A stretch of 64,000 nucleotides of DNA, taken from NCBI GenBank assembly GCA_002281775.1, contig NCGY01000008.1, positions 63,425-127,424 on the forward strand. Direction: 5' to 3'. Positions 35,669-45,857 of the stretch are shown in pieces. Source of the DNA: Hydrogenophilales bacterium 16-64-46. Lineage in GTDB: Bacteria > Pseudomonadota > Gammaproteobacteria > Burkholderiales > Thiobacillaceae. The number at the start of each line of letters is the position of its first letter. Positions within the stretch are counted from its first letter, which is position 1. A program made the translations under genes and the position numbers. A model generated the notes under the pieces. The model made no database searches. It was not told the DNA's origin and saw only the letters and a list, made by a program, of their open reading frames with translations.

Positions 35669-37150
35669 ATGTCCGAACACATACTTACTTTTGTCGTCTG
35701 GCTGCCCATCCTCGCGGGCGTGCTGGTGCTGGCCACCGGCTCCGACCGCAATGCGCCGCTCGCGCGCTGGATCGCCCTGGCAGGCGCGCTCGCCGGCCTG
35801 GCTGTCGCAATTCCGCTTGCCAGCGGTTTCGATACCAGTACGTCGGCGATGCAGTTCGTCGAGAAAGCGCCGTGGATTCCCGCCTTCAACGTGTTCTACC
35901 ACCTGGGTGTGGACGGCATTTCCATGCCCTTGATCCTGCTCAACAGCTTCACCACCGTGCTGGTGGTGATCGCCGGCTGGCAGGTGATCCAGGACCGGGT
36001 CGCGCAGTACATGGCGGCTTTCCTCATCATGTCCGGCCTCATCAACGGCGCCTTCGCCGCGCTTGACGGCATCCTGTTCTATGTCTTCTTCGAAGGCATG
36101 CTGATCCCGCTGTACCTCATCGTCGGCGTGTGGGGCGGGCCGAACCGGGTCTACGCGGCGTTCAAGTTCTTCCTCTACACGCTCGCCGGCTCGCTCCTGA
36201 TGCTGGTGTCGTTCATCTACCTCTACTTCCAGTCGGGCGGCAGCTTCGATATCCAGACCTGGCACACGACGACGCTGGGCATGACCGCACAGACGCTGAT
36301 GTTCTTCGCCTTCCTGCTGGCCTTCGGGGTGAAAGTGCCGATGTGGCCGGTGCACACCTGGCTGCCCGACGCCCACGTCGAAGCGCCGACTGGCGGCTCG
36401 GTGGTACTTGCGGCGATCACACTCAAGGTCGGTGCCTACGGCTTCCTGCGCTTCATCCTGCCCATCGTGCCGGACGCCAGCCACGAGCTGGCCTGGCTGG
36501 TCATCACGCTGTCGCTGATCGCCGTGGCGTACATCGGCCTGGTGGCGCTGGCGCAGTCCGACATGAAGAAGCTCATCGCGTATTCGTCGATCGCGCACAT
36601 GGGCTTCGTCACCCTCGGCTTCTTCCTCTTCAACCCGCTGGGCGTGGAAGGCGGGCTGGTGCAGATGATCTCGCACGGCTTCGTGTCCGCCGCGCTCTTC
36701 CTCTGCATCGGCGTGATGTATGACCGCCTGCATTCACGCCAGATCAAGGACTACGGCGGTCTGGTCCACAAAATGCCGGTGTTCGCCGCCTTCTTCATGC
36801 TGTTCGCCATGGCGAACGCGGGCCTGCCGGCCACCAGCGGCTTCGTCGGCGAGTTCATGGTCATCATGGCCGCCGTCGAGGTGAATTTCTGGTACGCCTT
36901 CGTCGCCGCCACCACGCTGATCTTTGGCGCGGCCTACACGCTGTGGATGTACAAGCGCGTGGTGTTCGGCAAGGTCACCAACCCGCACGTCGAGGCCATG
37001 TCCGACCTCAATGCCCGCGAGTGGCTGCTGATGACCGTGCTGGCCGTCTGTGTGTTGGGCATGGGCCTGTATCCCAAGCCATTCACCGACGTGATGCACG
37101 TCTCTGTCGTTGACCTGTTGGCGCACGTGGCGCAGAGCAAACTCCCATGA
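35669..37150 (+). CDS. nuoM: NADH-quinone oxidoreductase subunit M
   Basis: 493 residues, antiporter-like. It has [18 protein letters not shown] (conserved Glu), [16 protein letters not shown] and [10 protein letters not shown]. Second proton-pumping subunit. It starts 3 bases after nuoL and overlaps nuoN by ATGA. Confidence 0.97.
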   Translation: MSEHILTFVVWLPILAGVLVLATGSDRNAPLARWIALAGALAGLAVAIPLASGFDTSTSAMQFVEKAPWIPAFNVFYHLGVDGISMPLILLNSFTTVLVVIAGWQVIQDRVAQYMAAFLIMSGLINGAFAALDGILFYVFFEGMLIPLYLIVGVWGGPNRVYAAFKFFLYTLAGSLLMLVSFIYLYFQSGGSFDIQTWHTTTLGMTAQTLMFFAFLLAFGVKVPMWPVHTWLPDAHVEAPTGGSVVLAAITLKVGAYGFLRFILPIVPDASHELAWLVITLSLIAVAYIGLVALAQSDMKKLIAYSSIAHMGFVTLGFFLFNPLGVEGGLVQMISHGFVSAALFLCIGVMYDRLHSRQIKDYGGLVHKMPVFAAFFMLFAMANAGLPATSGFVGEFMVIMAAVEVNFWYAFVAATTLIFGAAYTLWMYKRVVFGKVTNPHVEAMSDLNAREWLLMTVLAVCVLGMGLYPKPFTDVMHVSVVDLLAHVAQSKLP

Positions 37151-38586
37151 ACCTCATGTCCTTCGCTCCCGCGCTGCCCGAAATCTTCGTGCTCGTCATG
37201 GTGTCGCTGATCCTCGTCATCGATGCTGCCGTGGACGACAGCAAACGCTATCTGGCCTTCGTGCTTTCGCTGGCCACCCTGGCCGGCGCGGCCTTCCTCA
37301 CCGCGCGCGACCTGTCGACGATGCCGGTGCTGGCGCTGAACGGCCTGTTCATCGACGATCCGCTGTCGGATGTGCTGAAGCTGTTTCTCTACCTGACCAC
37401 CGCCGTGGTGCTGGTGTATTCGCGCGATTACCTCCGCCAGCGTGGCCTGTACAAGGGCGAGTTTTTCGTGCTCGCGCTGTTTGCCCTGCTGGGCATGATG
37501 GTGATGGTGTCGGCCAGCCACTTCCTCACCCTGTATCTCGGCCTGGAACTGCTGGCGCTTTCCCTCTACGCCATGGTCGCGTTGCAGCGCGATTCCTCGA
37601 TCGCGACCGAGGCAGCAATGAAATATTTCGTGCTCGGCGCACTGGCGTCCGGTATGTTGCTCTACGGCATGTCGATGGTCTACGGTGTCACCGGCTCGCT
37701 GGCGCTGGCCGACATCGCGCAGAACCTGGCCGACGGCACCGACCTGCGCATTCCGCTGGTGTTCGGCATCGTCTTCATCGTCGCCGGCCTGGCGTTCAAG
37801 CTCGGAGCCGTGCCCTTCCACATGTGGCTGCCCGACGTGTACCACGGCGCGCCCACGGCCATGACGCTGTTCATCGGCTCTGCACCCAAGATCGCCGCGT
37901 TTGCCTTCGTTGTGCGCATTCTGGGCGAAGGCCTGGAGTCGCAGGTTGCGGAATGGCGAGACATGCTGGTGATCCTGGCCGTGTTGTCGATGGCGGTCGG
38001 CAACATCGCCGCCATTGCGCAGAGCAACCTCAAGCGCATGTTCGCGTATTCGACCATCTCGCACATGGGCTTCATGCTGCTCGGCATCCTCGCCGGCACG
38101 CAGAACGGCTACGGCAGCGCCATGTTCTACGTGATCGTGTACGCGCTCATGAGCCTGGGCGGCTTCGGCATGATCCTGCTGCTGTCGCGTGCCGGCTTCG
38201 AATCTGACCGCCTCGATGACTTCCGGGGCCTGAACCGCAAGAGCCCCTGGCTGGCGTTCATCATGCTGCTGCTTATGTTCTCCATGGCCGGCATCCCGCC
38301 CACCGTCGGGTTCTACGCCAAGCTCTCGGTACTCCAGGCCGTGGTCGAGATCGGCCACGTCTGGCTGGCCGTTGTTGCCGTCGTCTTCTCGCTGGTGGGG
38401 GCCTTCTACTATCTGCGCATCGTCAAGCTGATGTATTTCGACGAACCGCACGATTCCACAACCGTATCGGCCAGCTTCGATGCCCGTGCGCTGATGTCGG
38501 CCAATGGTCTGGCCGTGCTGGTGCTGGGCGTGCTGCCGCAGCCTCTGATGGCCGTCTGCCTGCACGCAGTCGGCGCTTCGTTCTGA
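37147..38586 (+). CDS. nuoN: NADH-quinone oxidoreductase subunit N
   Basis: 479 residues, antiporter-like. It has [34 protein letters not shown] and [14 protein letters not shown]. Third pumping subunit, closing the complete nuoA-N set. A DUF2818 gene follows, as is usual in betaproteobacteria. Confidence 0.97.
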   Translation: MNLMSFAPALPEIFVLVMVSLILVIDAAVDDSKRYLAFVLSLATLAGAAFLTARDLSTMPVLALNGLFIDDPLSDVLKLFLYLTTAVVLVYSRDYLRQRGLYKGEFFVLALFALLGMMVMVSASHFLTLYLGLELLALSLYAMVALQRDSSIATEAAMKYFVLGALASGMLLYGMSMVYGVTGSLALADIAQNLADGTDLRIPLVFGIVFIVAGLAFKLGAVPFHMWLPDVYHGAPTAMTLFIGSAPKIAAFAFVVRILGEGLESQVAEWRDMLVILAVLSMAVGNIAAIAQSNLKRMFAYSTISHMGFMLLGILAGTQNGYGSAMFYVIVYALMSLGGFGMILLLSRAGFESDRLDDFRGLNRKSPWLAFIMLLLMFSMAGIPPTVGFYAKLSVLQAVVEIGHVWLAVVAVVFSLVGAFYYLRIVKLMYFDEPHDSTTVSASFDARALMSANGLAVLVLGVLPQPLMAVCLHAVGASF

Positions 38587-38639
38587 ACTTGTCGGCGCGG
38601 CTGCGGTCTGCTCCGACGTCTTTTTGATGTGATCCTGAC

Positions 38640-38942
38640 GTGAATTTTTCCACCACGCTTCTGCTTATCCTGGCCTTTGTCGCGGCCAACCTGCCATTCC
38701 TGATCGAGCGCATTTTCTTCTTCAAGCGCCCTGCGGCGGGCAGCAAAAACTTTGCCTGGCGGCTGCTTGAACTCATCGTGCTCTTCTTTGTGGTCGGCGG
38801 CGTAGCCATCCTGCTGGAAGGCAATTTCGGCGACGTGCACAAACAGAACTGGGAGTTCTACGCGGTGAACGCCTCGCTGTTCGTGGTGTTCGCCTACCCC
38901 GGGTTTGTGTATCGCTATCTCTGGCGCCGCCGGGGCGCATGA
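38640..38942 (+). CDS. DUF2818 family membrane protein
   Basis: 100 residues with three predicted membrane helices (about 5-24, 40-60 and 77-93). N-terminal FVAANLPFLIERIFFF is typical of the family. GTG start at 38640. It follows nuoN in many betaproteobacteria, which suggests a complex I-related accessory role, but no function is established. Confidence 0.85.
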   Translation: MNFSTTLLLILAFVAANLPFLIERIFFFKRPAAGSKNFAWRLLELIVLFFVVGGVAILLEGNFGDVHKQNWEFYAVNASLFVVFAYPGFVYRYLWRRRGA

Positions 38943-39163
38943 GCATGGAATCTGAATTCCAGCTCCGGGGTGAGCACGTCGCCCTGTGCGACCTGCTCAA
39001 GCTCACCGGCATCGCCGACAGCGGCGGGCAGGGCAAGCACATGATCGCCAACGGCGAAGTCACCGTCGACGGTCAGCCCGAAAGCCGCAAGACGGCCAAG
39101 ATCCGGGCAGGGCAGACCGTGAAATGCCTGGGGCAGACGGTTCGGGTGGTGGCGGCTGCCTAG
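38939..39163 (+). CDS. S4-domain RNA-binding protein (YbcJ-like)
   Basis: 74 residues forming a single S4 RNA-binding domain: LCDLLKLTGIADSGGQGKHM, then ANGEVTVDGQPESRK and AGQTVKCLGQTVRVV. Similar to E. coli YbcJ. The ATG at 38939 overlaps DUF2818 (ATGA); a second ATG two codons on is possible. RNA target unknown. Confidence 0.88.
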   Translation: MSMESEFQLRGEHVALCDLLKLTGIADSGGQGKHMIANGEVTVDGQPESRKTAKIRAGQTVKCLGQTVRVVAAA

Positions 39164-39442
39164 CCAAGTTAGCGGTAGGGCTGTCGCTTGATCGGCCTTT
39201 GTTGCCTGTCGGGCTGACCGCTCCATATGACCGCTGTTCGGCGCTTACCGGTCAAAGCACGATGCAAGGTAGAGTTCAGGCGATTTGTGCGCCTTCATGC
39301 ACAAGGTCGCCTGGAACGCAGAGTGGCTATTGATTTGACCGCAATGTTAGGAATCACCGTCAGCTTCCCCGCCCGCGATTACGCATGTCACCCCAGAGTT
39401 GACCACGCATTTTTTTGTTTTCATCAGGAACCCGGATAAGTG
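39164..39442. other. non-coding spacer between the nuo operon and the toxin-antitoxin pair
   Basis: No ORF here has recognisable similarity or a convincing start. The only structure seen is ACGCAT at 39381-39386 repeated at 39405-39410, flanking GTCACCCCAGAGTTGACC, followed by a T-run. It is less GC-rich than its neighbours and may be a remnant of whatever brought in the toxin-antitoxin genes. Confidence 0.5.
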
Positions 39443-39805
39443 CTAAGCCGCTTGCGCCAGCGTGAAATCGACGCGCACCTTGTCGAACGGGCACACGATC
39501 TTTCCACTCTCGGTTTTTTCCAGCAGGCCGGTTTCCAGCAGGGCGTGCACGTCGCGGTGCACGGATTTGACGTCGCGCTCCAGCCTGCGGGCCAGTTCGC
39601 GCAGGCTCATTTCGCCGGCACCACTCATCGCGTCCAGCACACCCCAGCGCTTGGGGCTGATTTCCGAGAACAGCAGTTCGGGGCTGGCATAGCTGAAAGT
39701 GAATTGCTGGGTTCGCCCGGATTTGGCGGCCTGGCGTATGCCTTTTGCACCCGCCCTGAGCGCGGCCTTCCAGTCGGGATTGATTTCGATGACGGCGGTT
39801 TTCAT
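39443..39805 (-). CDS. winged-helix antitoxin (TumA / HVO_A0114-type)
   Basis: 120 residues. The centre (about 50-105: SPKRWGVLDAMSGAGEMSLR, then ARRLERDVKSVHRDVHALLE) is a winged helix-turn-helix of the HVO_A0114 family. The gene begins within the 3' end of the toxin-like gene (4-base overlap) and follows it, the order reported for TumE/TumA-type modules. It is expected to neutralise the partner and repress the operon. Confidence 0.7.
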   Translation of the reverse strand: MKTAVIEINPDWKAALRAGAKGIRQAAKSGRTQQFTFSYASPELLFSEISPKRWGVLDAMSGAGEMSLRELARRLERDVKSVHRDVHALLETGLLEKTESGKIVCPFDKVRVDFTLAQAA

Positions 39806-40083
39806 TCAATTCTCCTTTCAACTTCTGCCATGAAATCGTCCAGCAGTTGGTCGATGGAAACAAATCGGTAGACAGACTCTTTTCCGTCAAGATGCTTGTG
39901 GTCGCCCTTGACGCGCTCATTGTCGAAGCCGACGATGCGCGTCCCACTCAGGATATAAACCAGACGATACTTAAAGGCGTGATCGCAAGGCGGCACCGGA
40001 CAATGCAGCTTCCATATCTTCATCTCGACTAGCCCACCGTTGGGCAGACGCTGACGGTGCTGCTTGAGCAGTTCGGCCTTCAT
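39802..40083 (-). CDS. TumE-family (DUF6516) toxin-like protein
   Basis: 93 residues from the ATG at 40083 (MKAELLKQHRQRLPNGG); an ATG at 40107 would add eight residues. The pattern MKAELL...LVEMKIWKLHCPVPPC...HAFKYRLVYI...RIVGFDNERVKGDHKH matches DUF6516/TumE proteins. It is upstream of and overlaps a winged-helix protein, which supports a toxin-antitoxin pair. The biochemical activity is not evident from the sequence. Confidence 0.65.
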   Translation of the reverse strand: MKAELLKQHRQRLPNGGLVEMKIWKLHCPVPPCDHAFKYRLVYILSGTRIVGFDNERVKGDHKHLDGKESVYRFVSIDQLLDDFMAEVERRIE

Positions 40084-40322
40084 GTTGGCATTCTTGACAA
40101 CAAACAAACGGAAGTCAAGCTATTGGCTACATGAGGCCGGCAAACCCGGCTACTGACCAGTCCGCCGTATCCAGATGGCAGCTTGGGCGCACACACGAGA
40201 CGCCGGCTGGGGTTGCCAGAATTACCGCTCAGGCCGAACAAGGGTCATCTAGCTTCACATCCCTCCCATAAAACACTCGATTTGCGGGATGCTAGCTAGC
40301 AGCGCATCCAGCTCGCCTGTTC
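40084..40322. other. non-coding spacer between the toxin-antitoxin pair and mutS
   Basis: No gene recognised. It must hold the leftward promoter of the toxin-antitoxin pair. Near 40290-40310 an imperfect GGATGC...GCATCC inverted repeat, read leftward just after the mutS stop, might terminate mutS transcription, but it lacks a T-run. Confidence 0.45.
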
Positions 40323-42875
40323 TTAGAGATGCGCCTTCAGCGCATACAGCATATCCAGCGCCGCCTTCGGCGTGAGGGTATCGGGGTCGAGTTCGCGCAA
40401 CTGGTCGAGCGCAGGATGCGTCGGCACCTCGTCGTTGGGCAGGTGCGCAGCGAACAGGTCGCCTTGCGGGCCGGGTTGCAGTTGCGCGTCTTCCAGTTCG
40501 CGCAGGTGGCGACGTGCGGCATGGATCACCGGGCCGGGCACGCCGGCTAACCGTGCGACTTGGATGCCGTAGCTCTGCGAGGCGGGGCCTTCTTCCACTG
40601 CATGGAGGAAGACCAGGTCGGCCCCGTGTTCCTTGGCGTCGAGGTGGACGTTGGCGAGCTGGCGGAATTCCTGCGCCAGCTGGGTCAGCTCGAAATAATG
40701 GGTGGCGAAGAGCGTGAACGCGCGGGTGGCGGTGACCAGATGCCGGGCCACGGCCCAGGCCAGGGCAAGACCGTCGAAGGTGGAGGTGCCGCGTCCGATT
40801 TCGTCCAGCAGCACCAGGCTGTTGGCGCTGGCGTTGTGCAGGATGTGGGCGGTTTCGGTCATTTCGACCATGAAGGTGGAACGCCCGCCGGCGAGGTCAT
40901 CCGAGGCCCCGATGCGGGTGAAGATCTGATCGACGTCGCCGATTCTGGCTGACGCTGCCGGCACCCACAGGCCGCAGCAGGCCAGGAGCGTGATCAGCGC
41001 CACCTGCCGCATATAAGTGGACTTGCCGCCCATGTTGGGACCGGTGATGAGCAGCATCTGGCGGCTGCGCGACAGGTTCACGTCGTTGGGGATGAAATGC
41101 TCGACCTGGGCTTCGACCACCGGGTGACGCCCGGCGCGGATGGCGATGCCGGGCTCGTCCCCATAGTCGGGTGCGCAGAGTTTCAGGGCCCGGACACGTT
41201 CGGCCTGGCTCGCCAGTACGTCGGTTTCGGCGAGTGCGGCGGCAATCGCGAGCAGATCGGGCACGTGTGGAATCAGCGTGTCGAGCAGGGTGTCGAACAG
41301 CGCCTTTTCCCGCGCCAGTGCGCGATCCTGCGCGGAGAGTGCCTTGTCCTCGAAGGCCTTGAGTTCCGGCGTGATGTAGCGCTCGGCGTTTTTCAGCGTC
41401 TGGCGGCGGCGGTAGTCGTCGGGGACCGGTGTCTTGTCGGCCTGGGCGCGGCTGATCTCGATATAGAAACCGTGCACCTTGTTGTACTCGACCTTGAGCG
41501 TGGCAATACCGGAGCGGGCGCGTTCGCGCGTTTCCAGGTCGAGCAGGAAGGTGCCTGCGTCGCGGGTCAGCGCACGCAGTTCGTCAAGATCGGCGTCGTA
41601 GCCGTCGGCGATGACGCCGCCTTCGCGCAGCACGCTGGCCGGTTCAGCCTGGATCGCACGGGCCAGCAGGGCGTGCAGATCGGGACGCGCGGCGAGCGTG
41701 TCGCGCAGGCGGGCAAGGTGTGCGTCGGCCTCGGGGAGCTGCGTGGCGAGTTCGGGCAACTGCGCCAGCGTGTCGCGCAGGCCAGACAGATCGCGCGGCC
41801 GTGCATTCTTCAGGGCGATACGTCCGCTGATGCGTTCAACGTCGGCACAGCTTTTCAGGATGTGGTGCAGCACCTCGGCGAGATCGATGCGCTCGGCCAG
41901 CACGCCGATGGCATCGCGACGTTGCTGCAATATGTTCCGGTCACGCAGCGGGTGGTGCAGCCAGTGCCGCAGCAGGCGCGTGCCCATGCCGGTGGCGGTG
42001 GTGTCGAGCACCGACAGCAGGGTGGGCGAGGCTTCGCCGCGCAGGGTTTCGGTCAGTTCAAGGTTGCGGCGGGTTGCGGCGTCGAGCTGCACGAATTCAT
42101 CGTCGCGCTCGGCGCGTATCGATTGCAGGTGCGGCAAGCTTGTGCGCTGGGTGGACTGGATGTAGTCGAAGAGCGCCCCGGCCGCAGCAGTCGCCTGGCG
42201 CAGGTCGGCGACGCCGAAGCCGGTTAGATCACGGCTGCCAAATTGCTGGGCGAGACGGGTTTCAGCGCTGGTAGCGTCAAATTGCCAGGGCGCCAGCCGC
42301 CTTACGGGACATGCGGCTGTCAGTTCGAAGGTGTCCGGCGCAAGGATTTCTGCTGGCCGGATGCGTGCGAGGAGGGCGGGCAGGCCAGCCGGCGCAATTT
42401 CGCTGACCTGAAAACGGCCCGCAGCAAGGTTGAGCCAGGCCACACCGACCCGCTCCGTCCCGGGCGAGACGGCAAGGATGAGTGTGTCGCGCGTTTCGTC
42501 GAGCAGGCCCGAATCGGTGAGCGTGCCCGGGGTGACGATGCGTGAAACCTGGCGCTCGACCGGGCCTTTGGACGTGGCCGGATCGCCGACCTGTTCGGCG
42601 ATCACCACCGATTCGCCCAGCTTCAAGAGCCGCGCCAGATACTGCTCCGCACTGTGGTACGGCACGCCGGCCATCTTGATCGGGCTGCCGGCCGAGGCAC
42701 CGCGCGTGGTGAGCGTGATGTTCAACAGCCGCGCCGCCTTTTCGGCATCGTCGAAAAACAGCTCGTAGAAATCGCCCATGCGGTAGAACAGCAGCATGTC
42801 GGGATGCTGCGCCTTGATGCCGAGGTACTGCTGCATCATCGGCGTGTGGGCGGCGACCTCCTTGGCAGGCGTCAT
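40323..42875 (-). CDS. mutS: DNA mismatch repair protein MutS
   Basis: 850 residues, full length. The N-terminal mismatch-binding domain contains the Phe-X-Glu motif in [17 protein letters not shown]. The C-terminal ATPase has Walker [23 protein letters not shown] P-loop and Walker [17 protein letters not shown]. It recognises mismatches and recruits MutL. It follows suhB by 18 bases on the minus strand. Confidence 0.98.
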   Translation of the reverse strand: MTPAKEVAAHTPMMQQYLGIKAQHPDMLLFYRMGDFYELFFDDAEKAARLLNITLTTRGASAGSPIKMAGVPYHSAEQYLARLLKLGESVVIAEQVGDPATSKGPVERQVSRIVTPGTLTDSGLLDETRDTLILAVSPGTERVGVAWLNLAAGRFQVSEIAPAGLPALLARIRPAEILAPDTFELTAACPVRRLAPWQFDATSAETRLAQQFGSRDLTGFGVADLRQATAAAGALFDYIQSTQRTSLPHLQSIRAERDDEFVQLDAATRRNLELTETLRGEASPTLLSVLDTTATGMGTRLLRHWLHHPLRDRNILQQRRDAIGVLAERIDLAEVLHHILKSCADVERISGRIALKNARPRDLSGLRDTLAQLPELATQLPEADAHLARLRDTLAARPDLHALLARAIQAEPASVLREGGVIADGYDADLDELRALTRDAGTFLLDLETRERARSGIATLKVEYNKVHGFYIEISRAQADKTPVPDDYRRRQTLKNAERYITPELKAFEDKALSAQDRALAREKALFDTLLDTLIPHVPDLLAIAAALAETDVLASQAERVRALKLCAPDYGDEPGIAIRAGRHPVVEAQVEHFIPNDVNLSRSRQMLLITGPNMGGKSTYMRQVALITLLACCGLWVPAASARIGDVDQIFTRIGASDDLAGGRSTFMVEMTETAHILHNASANSLVLLDEIGRGTSTFDGLALAWAVARHLVTATRAFTLFATHYFELTQLAQEFRQLANVHLDAKEHGADLVFLHAVEEGPASQSYGIQVARLAGVPGPVIHAARRHLRELEDAQLQPGPQGDLFAAHLPNDEVPTHPALDQLRELDPDTLTPKAALDMLYALKAHL

Positions 42876-42893
42876 GGGCGGGCAAACGGCGAG

Positions 42894-43700
42894 TCAGACT
42901 TTCAGTTCGGGCGGCAGGTGGGGGGCCAGAATCTGCAACATCTGCGCGAATACCTTGGGATTGCCGGCGACGATGTTGCCGGAGTCGAGAAAGCCTTCGT
43001 TGCCGAGGAAGTTGCCGACCAGCGCGCCGGCTTCCTGTGCGATCAGGCTGCCGGCGGCGAGGTCCCAGGGCTTCAGGTGCATTTCCCAGAAGCCGTCGTA
43101 GCGGCCGCAGGCGACCCAGGCGAGATCGAGCGCAGCCGAGCCCGGGCGACGCAGGCCCGAGGTGGCTTTCATCATGTCGCGGAACATGTTGACGTAAGCC
43201 TCGGCAAAGCTGAAATCGCGGAAGGGGAAGCCGGTGCCGATCAGGCATTCGGTGAGCTTGCTGCGGCTGCTGGCGCGGATGCGGCGGTCGTTGAGCGTGG
43301 CACCCCGGCCCCGGCTGGCGGTAAAGAGTTCATTGCGGGCAGGGTCGAACACCACGGCCTGGGTGATCTGGCCCTTGTGCTTGAGCGCGATGGACACCGA
43401 ATATTGCGGCAGGCCGTGCAGAAAATTGGTGGTGCCGTCGAGCGGATCGATGATCCACACATAATCCTCGCCATTCTTGGCGGCGGACGCGCCGGACTCC
43501 TCTGCTAAGATTCCGTGATTTGGATAAGCGTCCAGCAGGGTTTCGATGATGACGCGTTCGGCCATCTGGTCGACTTCGCTGACGTAGTCGCGATCCTGTT
43601 TGCTCCGCACGGTGAGCTGGTCGAGGTCGAGCGAGGCGCGATTGATGATCGCCCCGGCTTTGCGAGCGGCTTTCACCGCCGTGTTGAGCATGGGATGCAT
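42894..43700 (-). CDS. suhB: inositol-1-monophosphatase family protein SuhB
   Basis: 268 residues. Metal-binding motifs are EESG (residues about 67-70), [15 protein letters not shown] (about 84-98) and [17 protein letters not shown] (about 210-226). SuhB acts as an inositol monophosphatase and, in E. coli, as a NusA-associated factor in rRNA antitermination. It is divergent from trmJ, as in many proteobacteria. Confidence 0.95.
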   Translation of the reverse strand: MHPMLNTAVKAARKAGAIINRASLDLDQLTVRSKQDRDYVSEVDQMAERVIIETLLDAYPNHGILAEESGASAAKNGEDYVWIIDPLDGTTNFLHGLPQYSVSIALKHKGQITQAVVFDPARNELFTASRGRGATLNDRRIRASSRSKLTECLIGTGFPFRDFSFAEAYVNMFRDMMKATSGLRRPGSAALDLAWVACGRYDGFWEMHLKPWDLAAGSLIAQEAGALVGNFLGNEGFLDSGNIVAGNPKVFAQMLQILAPHLPPELKV

Positions 43701-43743
43701 GGAGAGGTCACGGGCTTCAAAGAACGAGCCCGCATTTTACTGG

Positions 43744-44502
43744 ATGACGCAAGCGAATCCCCAGCTTCTCGACAACATTCGCGTGGTGCTCGCGCGCACC
43801 AGCCATCCCGGCAATATCGGCGCGGCGGCGCGGGCGATGAAAACCATGGGGCTGTCGCAACTCGTCCTGGTCGAGCCGGCGGTGTTTCCCAACAGCCAGG
43901 CCGATGCGATGGCGTCGGGCGCGGTGGACGTGCTGGCCGCCGCCCGGGTGTGTTCGACGCTGGCCGAAGCCTTGGCGGACACGACGCTGGCCTTGGGCGT
44001 GTCGGCGCGCAGGCGCGATATCGTCGCCGAGGTGCTGATGCCGCACGAGGCCGCGACACGGCTGCTGACCGAAGCGCAAGTCGCCCCGGTAGCACTGGTA
44101 TTCGGCAACGAGACCAGCGGGCTGTCCAACGAGGAACTCAGTCTGTGTCAGGGTCTGGTGACGATAGCCGCGAATCCAGAGTACAGCTCGCTCAACCTGG
44201 CGGCGGCGGTGCAGGTGCTGAGTTACGAGGTCCGTCGCGTATGGTTGGACCAGCCAAGCTGGCCCGATATGGAACTGGATGCGGCAAGCGGCGGAGAGAT
44301 CGAACGGTTTTATGGCCATCTGGAAACGGCGCTTGCCGATCTGGAATTTCTCAATCCCGGTTCACCCGGCAAGCTGATGCTGAAATTGCGCCGGCTGTTT
44401 TCGCGCACCCGGCTAACCCGGGAAGAAGTGAACATCCTGCGCGGAATACTCACGGCAGCCCAGGAAGCAAAAGCTGCCGGAACTCGCCCGCCCAATACTT
44501 GA
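43744..44502 (+). CDS. trmJ: tRNA (cytidine/uridine-32-2'-O)-methyltransferase TrmJ
   Basis: 252 residues, SPOUT fold. N-terminal [20 protein letters not shown] and the knot motifs [16 protein letters not shown] and [20 protein letters not shown] are visible. It methylates position 32 of tRNAs. ATG at 43744 (MTQANPQLL). Its stop lies inside an IscR-type site that precedes cysE. Confidence 0.95.
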   Translation: MTQANPQLLDNIRVVLARTSHPGNIGAAARAMKTMGLSQLVLVEPAVFPNSQADAMASGAVDVLAAARVCSTLAEALADTTLALGVSARRRDIVAEVLMPHEAATRLLTEAQVAPVALVFGNETSGLSNEELSLCQGLVTIAANPEYSSLNLAAAVQVLSYEVRRVWLDQPSWPDMELDAASGGEIERFYGHLETALADLEFLNPGSPGKLMLKLRRLFSRTRLTREEVNILRGILTAAQEAKAAGTRPPNT

Positions 44503-44519
44503 CCAAATTACTCGGAATA
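44495..44519 (+). promoter_or_regulatory. IscR type 1-like site upstream of cysE
   Basis: The 25 bases begin ATACTTGACC, continue AAATTAC and end TCGGAATA. They closely follow the type 1 IscR pattern (ATA-yTTGACY-AwwTAsTCGGaaTA) and contain a -35-like TTGACC. The site overlaps the trmJ stop and lies 15 bases before the cysE ATG. Confidence 0.7.
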
Positions 44520-44533
44520 AGCATCCTGCGGTC

Positions 44534-45292
44534 ATGAGTCTGTTCAGCCAAATCAAGGAAGATATCGCCGTCGTGTTCGACAGGGACCCGGCGGCACGCT
44601 CTACTTTTGAGGTCGTGACGACCTATCCGGGTTTCCACGCCATCCTCATCCATCGCCTGGCGCACGGCCTGTGGCGGCGCGGTTGGAAATGGCTGGCGCG
44701 TTTTACCTCGCACATGGCGCGTTGGCTCACCGGCATTGAAATCCACCCGGGGGCGACCATCGGTCGCCGGGTCTTCATCGATCACGGCATGGGCGTGGTG
44801 GTGGGTGAAACCGCCGAAATCGGCGACGACTGCACGCTGTATCACGGCGTGACGCTCGGCGGCACGTCGTGGAACAAGGGCAAGCGTCATCCCACCCTGA
44901 AACCCGGCGTGGTGGTGGGGGCGGGGGCCAAGATCCTCGGGCCGATCATCATCGGGGCCAACGCCCGGGTGGGCTCCAACGCCGTGGTGGTCAAGGACGT
45001 GCCCGACGGCGCGACCGCCGTCGGCATCCCGGCGCGCATCCTCGACAGCAGCGCCGAGCAGGCACGCAAGGCGCAGGCAGAAAAGCTGGGGTTCTCGGCC
45101 TATGCCATCTCGGCCGATATGAACGACCCGGTGGTGAAGGCGATTCATGGCCTGATCGACCATTCCGCCCACACCGACAAACGTCTGGACATGATCCTGG
45201 CCCACTTGCAGAAGCTGGGTGCGGAACTCCCTGCGGGGCAGGACAAACCGGACGATTTCGACCCGAACTACCTGAATAAAATTGTTGACTAA
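44534..45292 (+). CDS. cysE: serine O-acetyltransferase
   Basis: 252 residues. An N-terminal helical region ([15 protein letters not shown]) precedes a left-handed beta-helix with hexapeptide repeats ([41 protein letters not shown]). It makes O-acetylserine, the cysteine precursor. It lies directly before iscR with an IscR-type site upstream, which links cysteine supply to IscS demand. The stop codon falls within a second IscR-like site. Confidence 0.95.
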   Translation: MSLFSQIKEDIAVVFDRDPAARSTFEVVTTYPGFHAILIHRLAHGLWRRGWKWLARFTSHMARWLTGIEIHPGATIGRRVFIDHGMGVVVGETAEIGDDCTLYHGVTLGGTSWNKGKRHPTLKPGVVVGAGAKILGPIIIGANARVGSNAVVVKDVPDGATAVGIPARILDSSAEQARKAQAEKLGFSAYAISADMNDPVVKAIHGLIDHSAHTDKRLDMILAHLQKLGAELPAGQDKPDDFDPNYLNKIVD

Positions 45293-45305
45293 AACAGTGG
45301 GAATA
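45281..45305 (+). promoter_or_regulatory. IscR type 1-like site and promoter upstream of iscR (distal)
   Basis: TTGACT (45285-45290), then AAAACAG and TGGGAATA match the type 1 IscR pattern. With AATACT (45309-45314) 18 bases downstream, TTGACT also forms a plausible sigma-70 promoter. It overlaps the cysE stop. Confidence 0.6.
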
Positions 45306-45309
45306 AGGA

Positions 45310-45334
45310 ATACTTGACTGAAATGCTCGGAATT
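45310..45334 (+). promoter_or_regulatory. IscR type 1-like site upstream of iscR (proximal)
   Basis: ATACTTGACT followed by GAAATG and CTCGGAATT, a good type 1 IscR match with its own -35-like TTGACT (45314-45319). It overlaps the -10 of the distal promoter, which suggests autorepression of iscR by holo-IscR. Confidence 0.65.
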
Positions 45335-45363
45335 GAACCGGGCCGAATTCAGGAGATCAAGCC

Positions 45364-45825
45364 ATGAGACTGACCACCAAGGGCCGCTTCGCCGTGACCG
45401 CCATGCTGGACCTGGCGCTGCGCGGCGGCAAGCACCCGGTGACGCTGGCCGGCATCAGTGAACGCCAGGACATTTCCCTCTCGTATCTGGAACAGCTGTT
45501 CAGCCGCCTGCGTCGCCATGAACTGGTCGAAAGCGTGCGCGGGCCGGGCGGTGGCTACTTTCTCGCCAAGCCCCTGGCCGATGTCAGCGTGGCCGACATC
45601 ATCCGCGCCGTGGACGAGCCCATCGACGCCACCCAGTGTGGCGGCAAGGAAAACTGCCACGACGAACACCGCTGTCTCACGCACGACTTGTGGGTCGGCC
45701 TCAACGCCCATATCTACGATTACCTGGACAACGTCACGCTGGCCTCGCTGGTGGCCAAGCAGGACGAGTGCAGGGACAAGGTTCTACAAGATCGGCGCTC
45801 GCCCAAGATGACGCTGGCAGCCTGA
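45364..45825 (+). CDS. iscR: iron-sulfur cluster regulator IscR
   Basis: 153 residues, Rrf2 family. N-terminal [19 protein letters not shown] and a winged helix ([20 protein letters not shown]) bind DNA. The cluster ligands are three cysteines and a histidine in [20 protein letters not shown]. The [2Fe-2S] form represses the isc operon. AGGAG precedes the ATG. Confidence 0.97.
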   Translation: MRLTTKGRFAVTAMLDLALRGGKHPVTLAGISERQDISLSYLEQLFSRLRRHELVESVRGPGGGYFLAKPLADVSVADIIRAVDEPIDATQCGGKENCHDEHRCLTHDLWVGLNAHIYDYLDNVTLASLVAKQDECRDKVLQDRRSPKMTLAA

Positions 45826-45857
45826 ACGAACGTACGGAAGGAAACCAAGGCAATACG

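Noticed and set aside
34841..36733. Long minus-strand ORF of about 630 codons across nuoL and nuoM
   Set aside because: It is antisense to two well-supported nuo genes. Its protein is a His/Glu/Arg-rich composition typical of the reverse strand of hydrophobic GC-rich genes.
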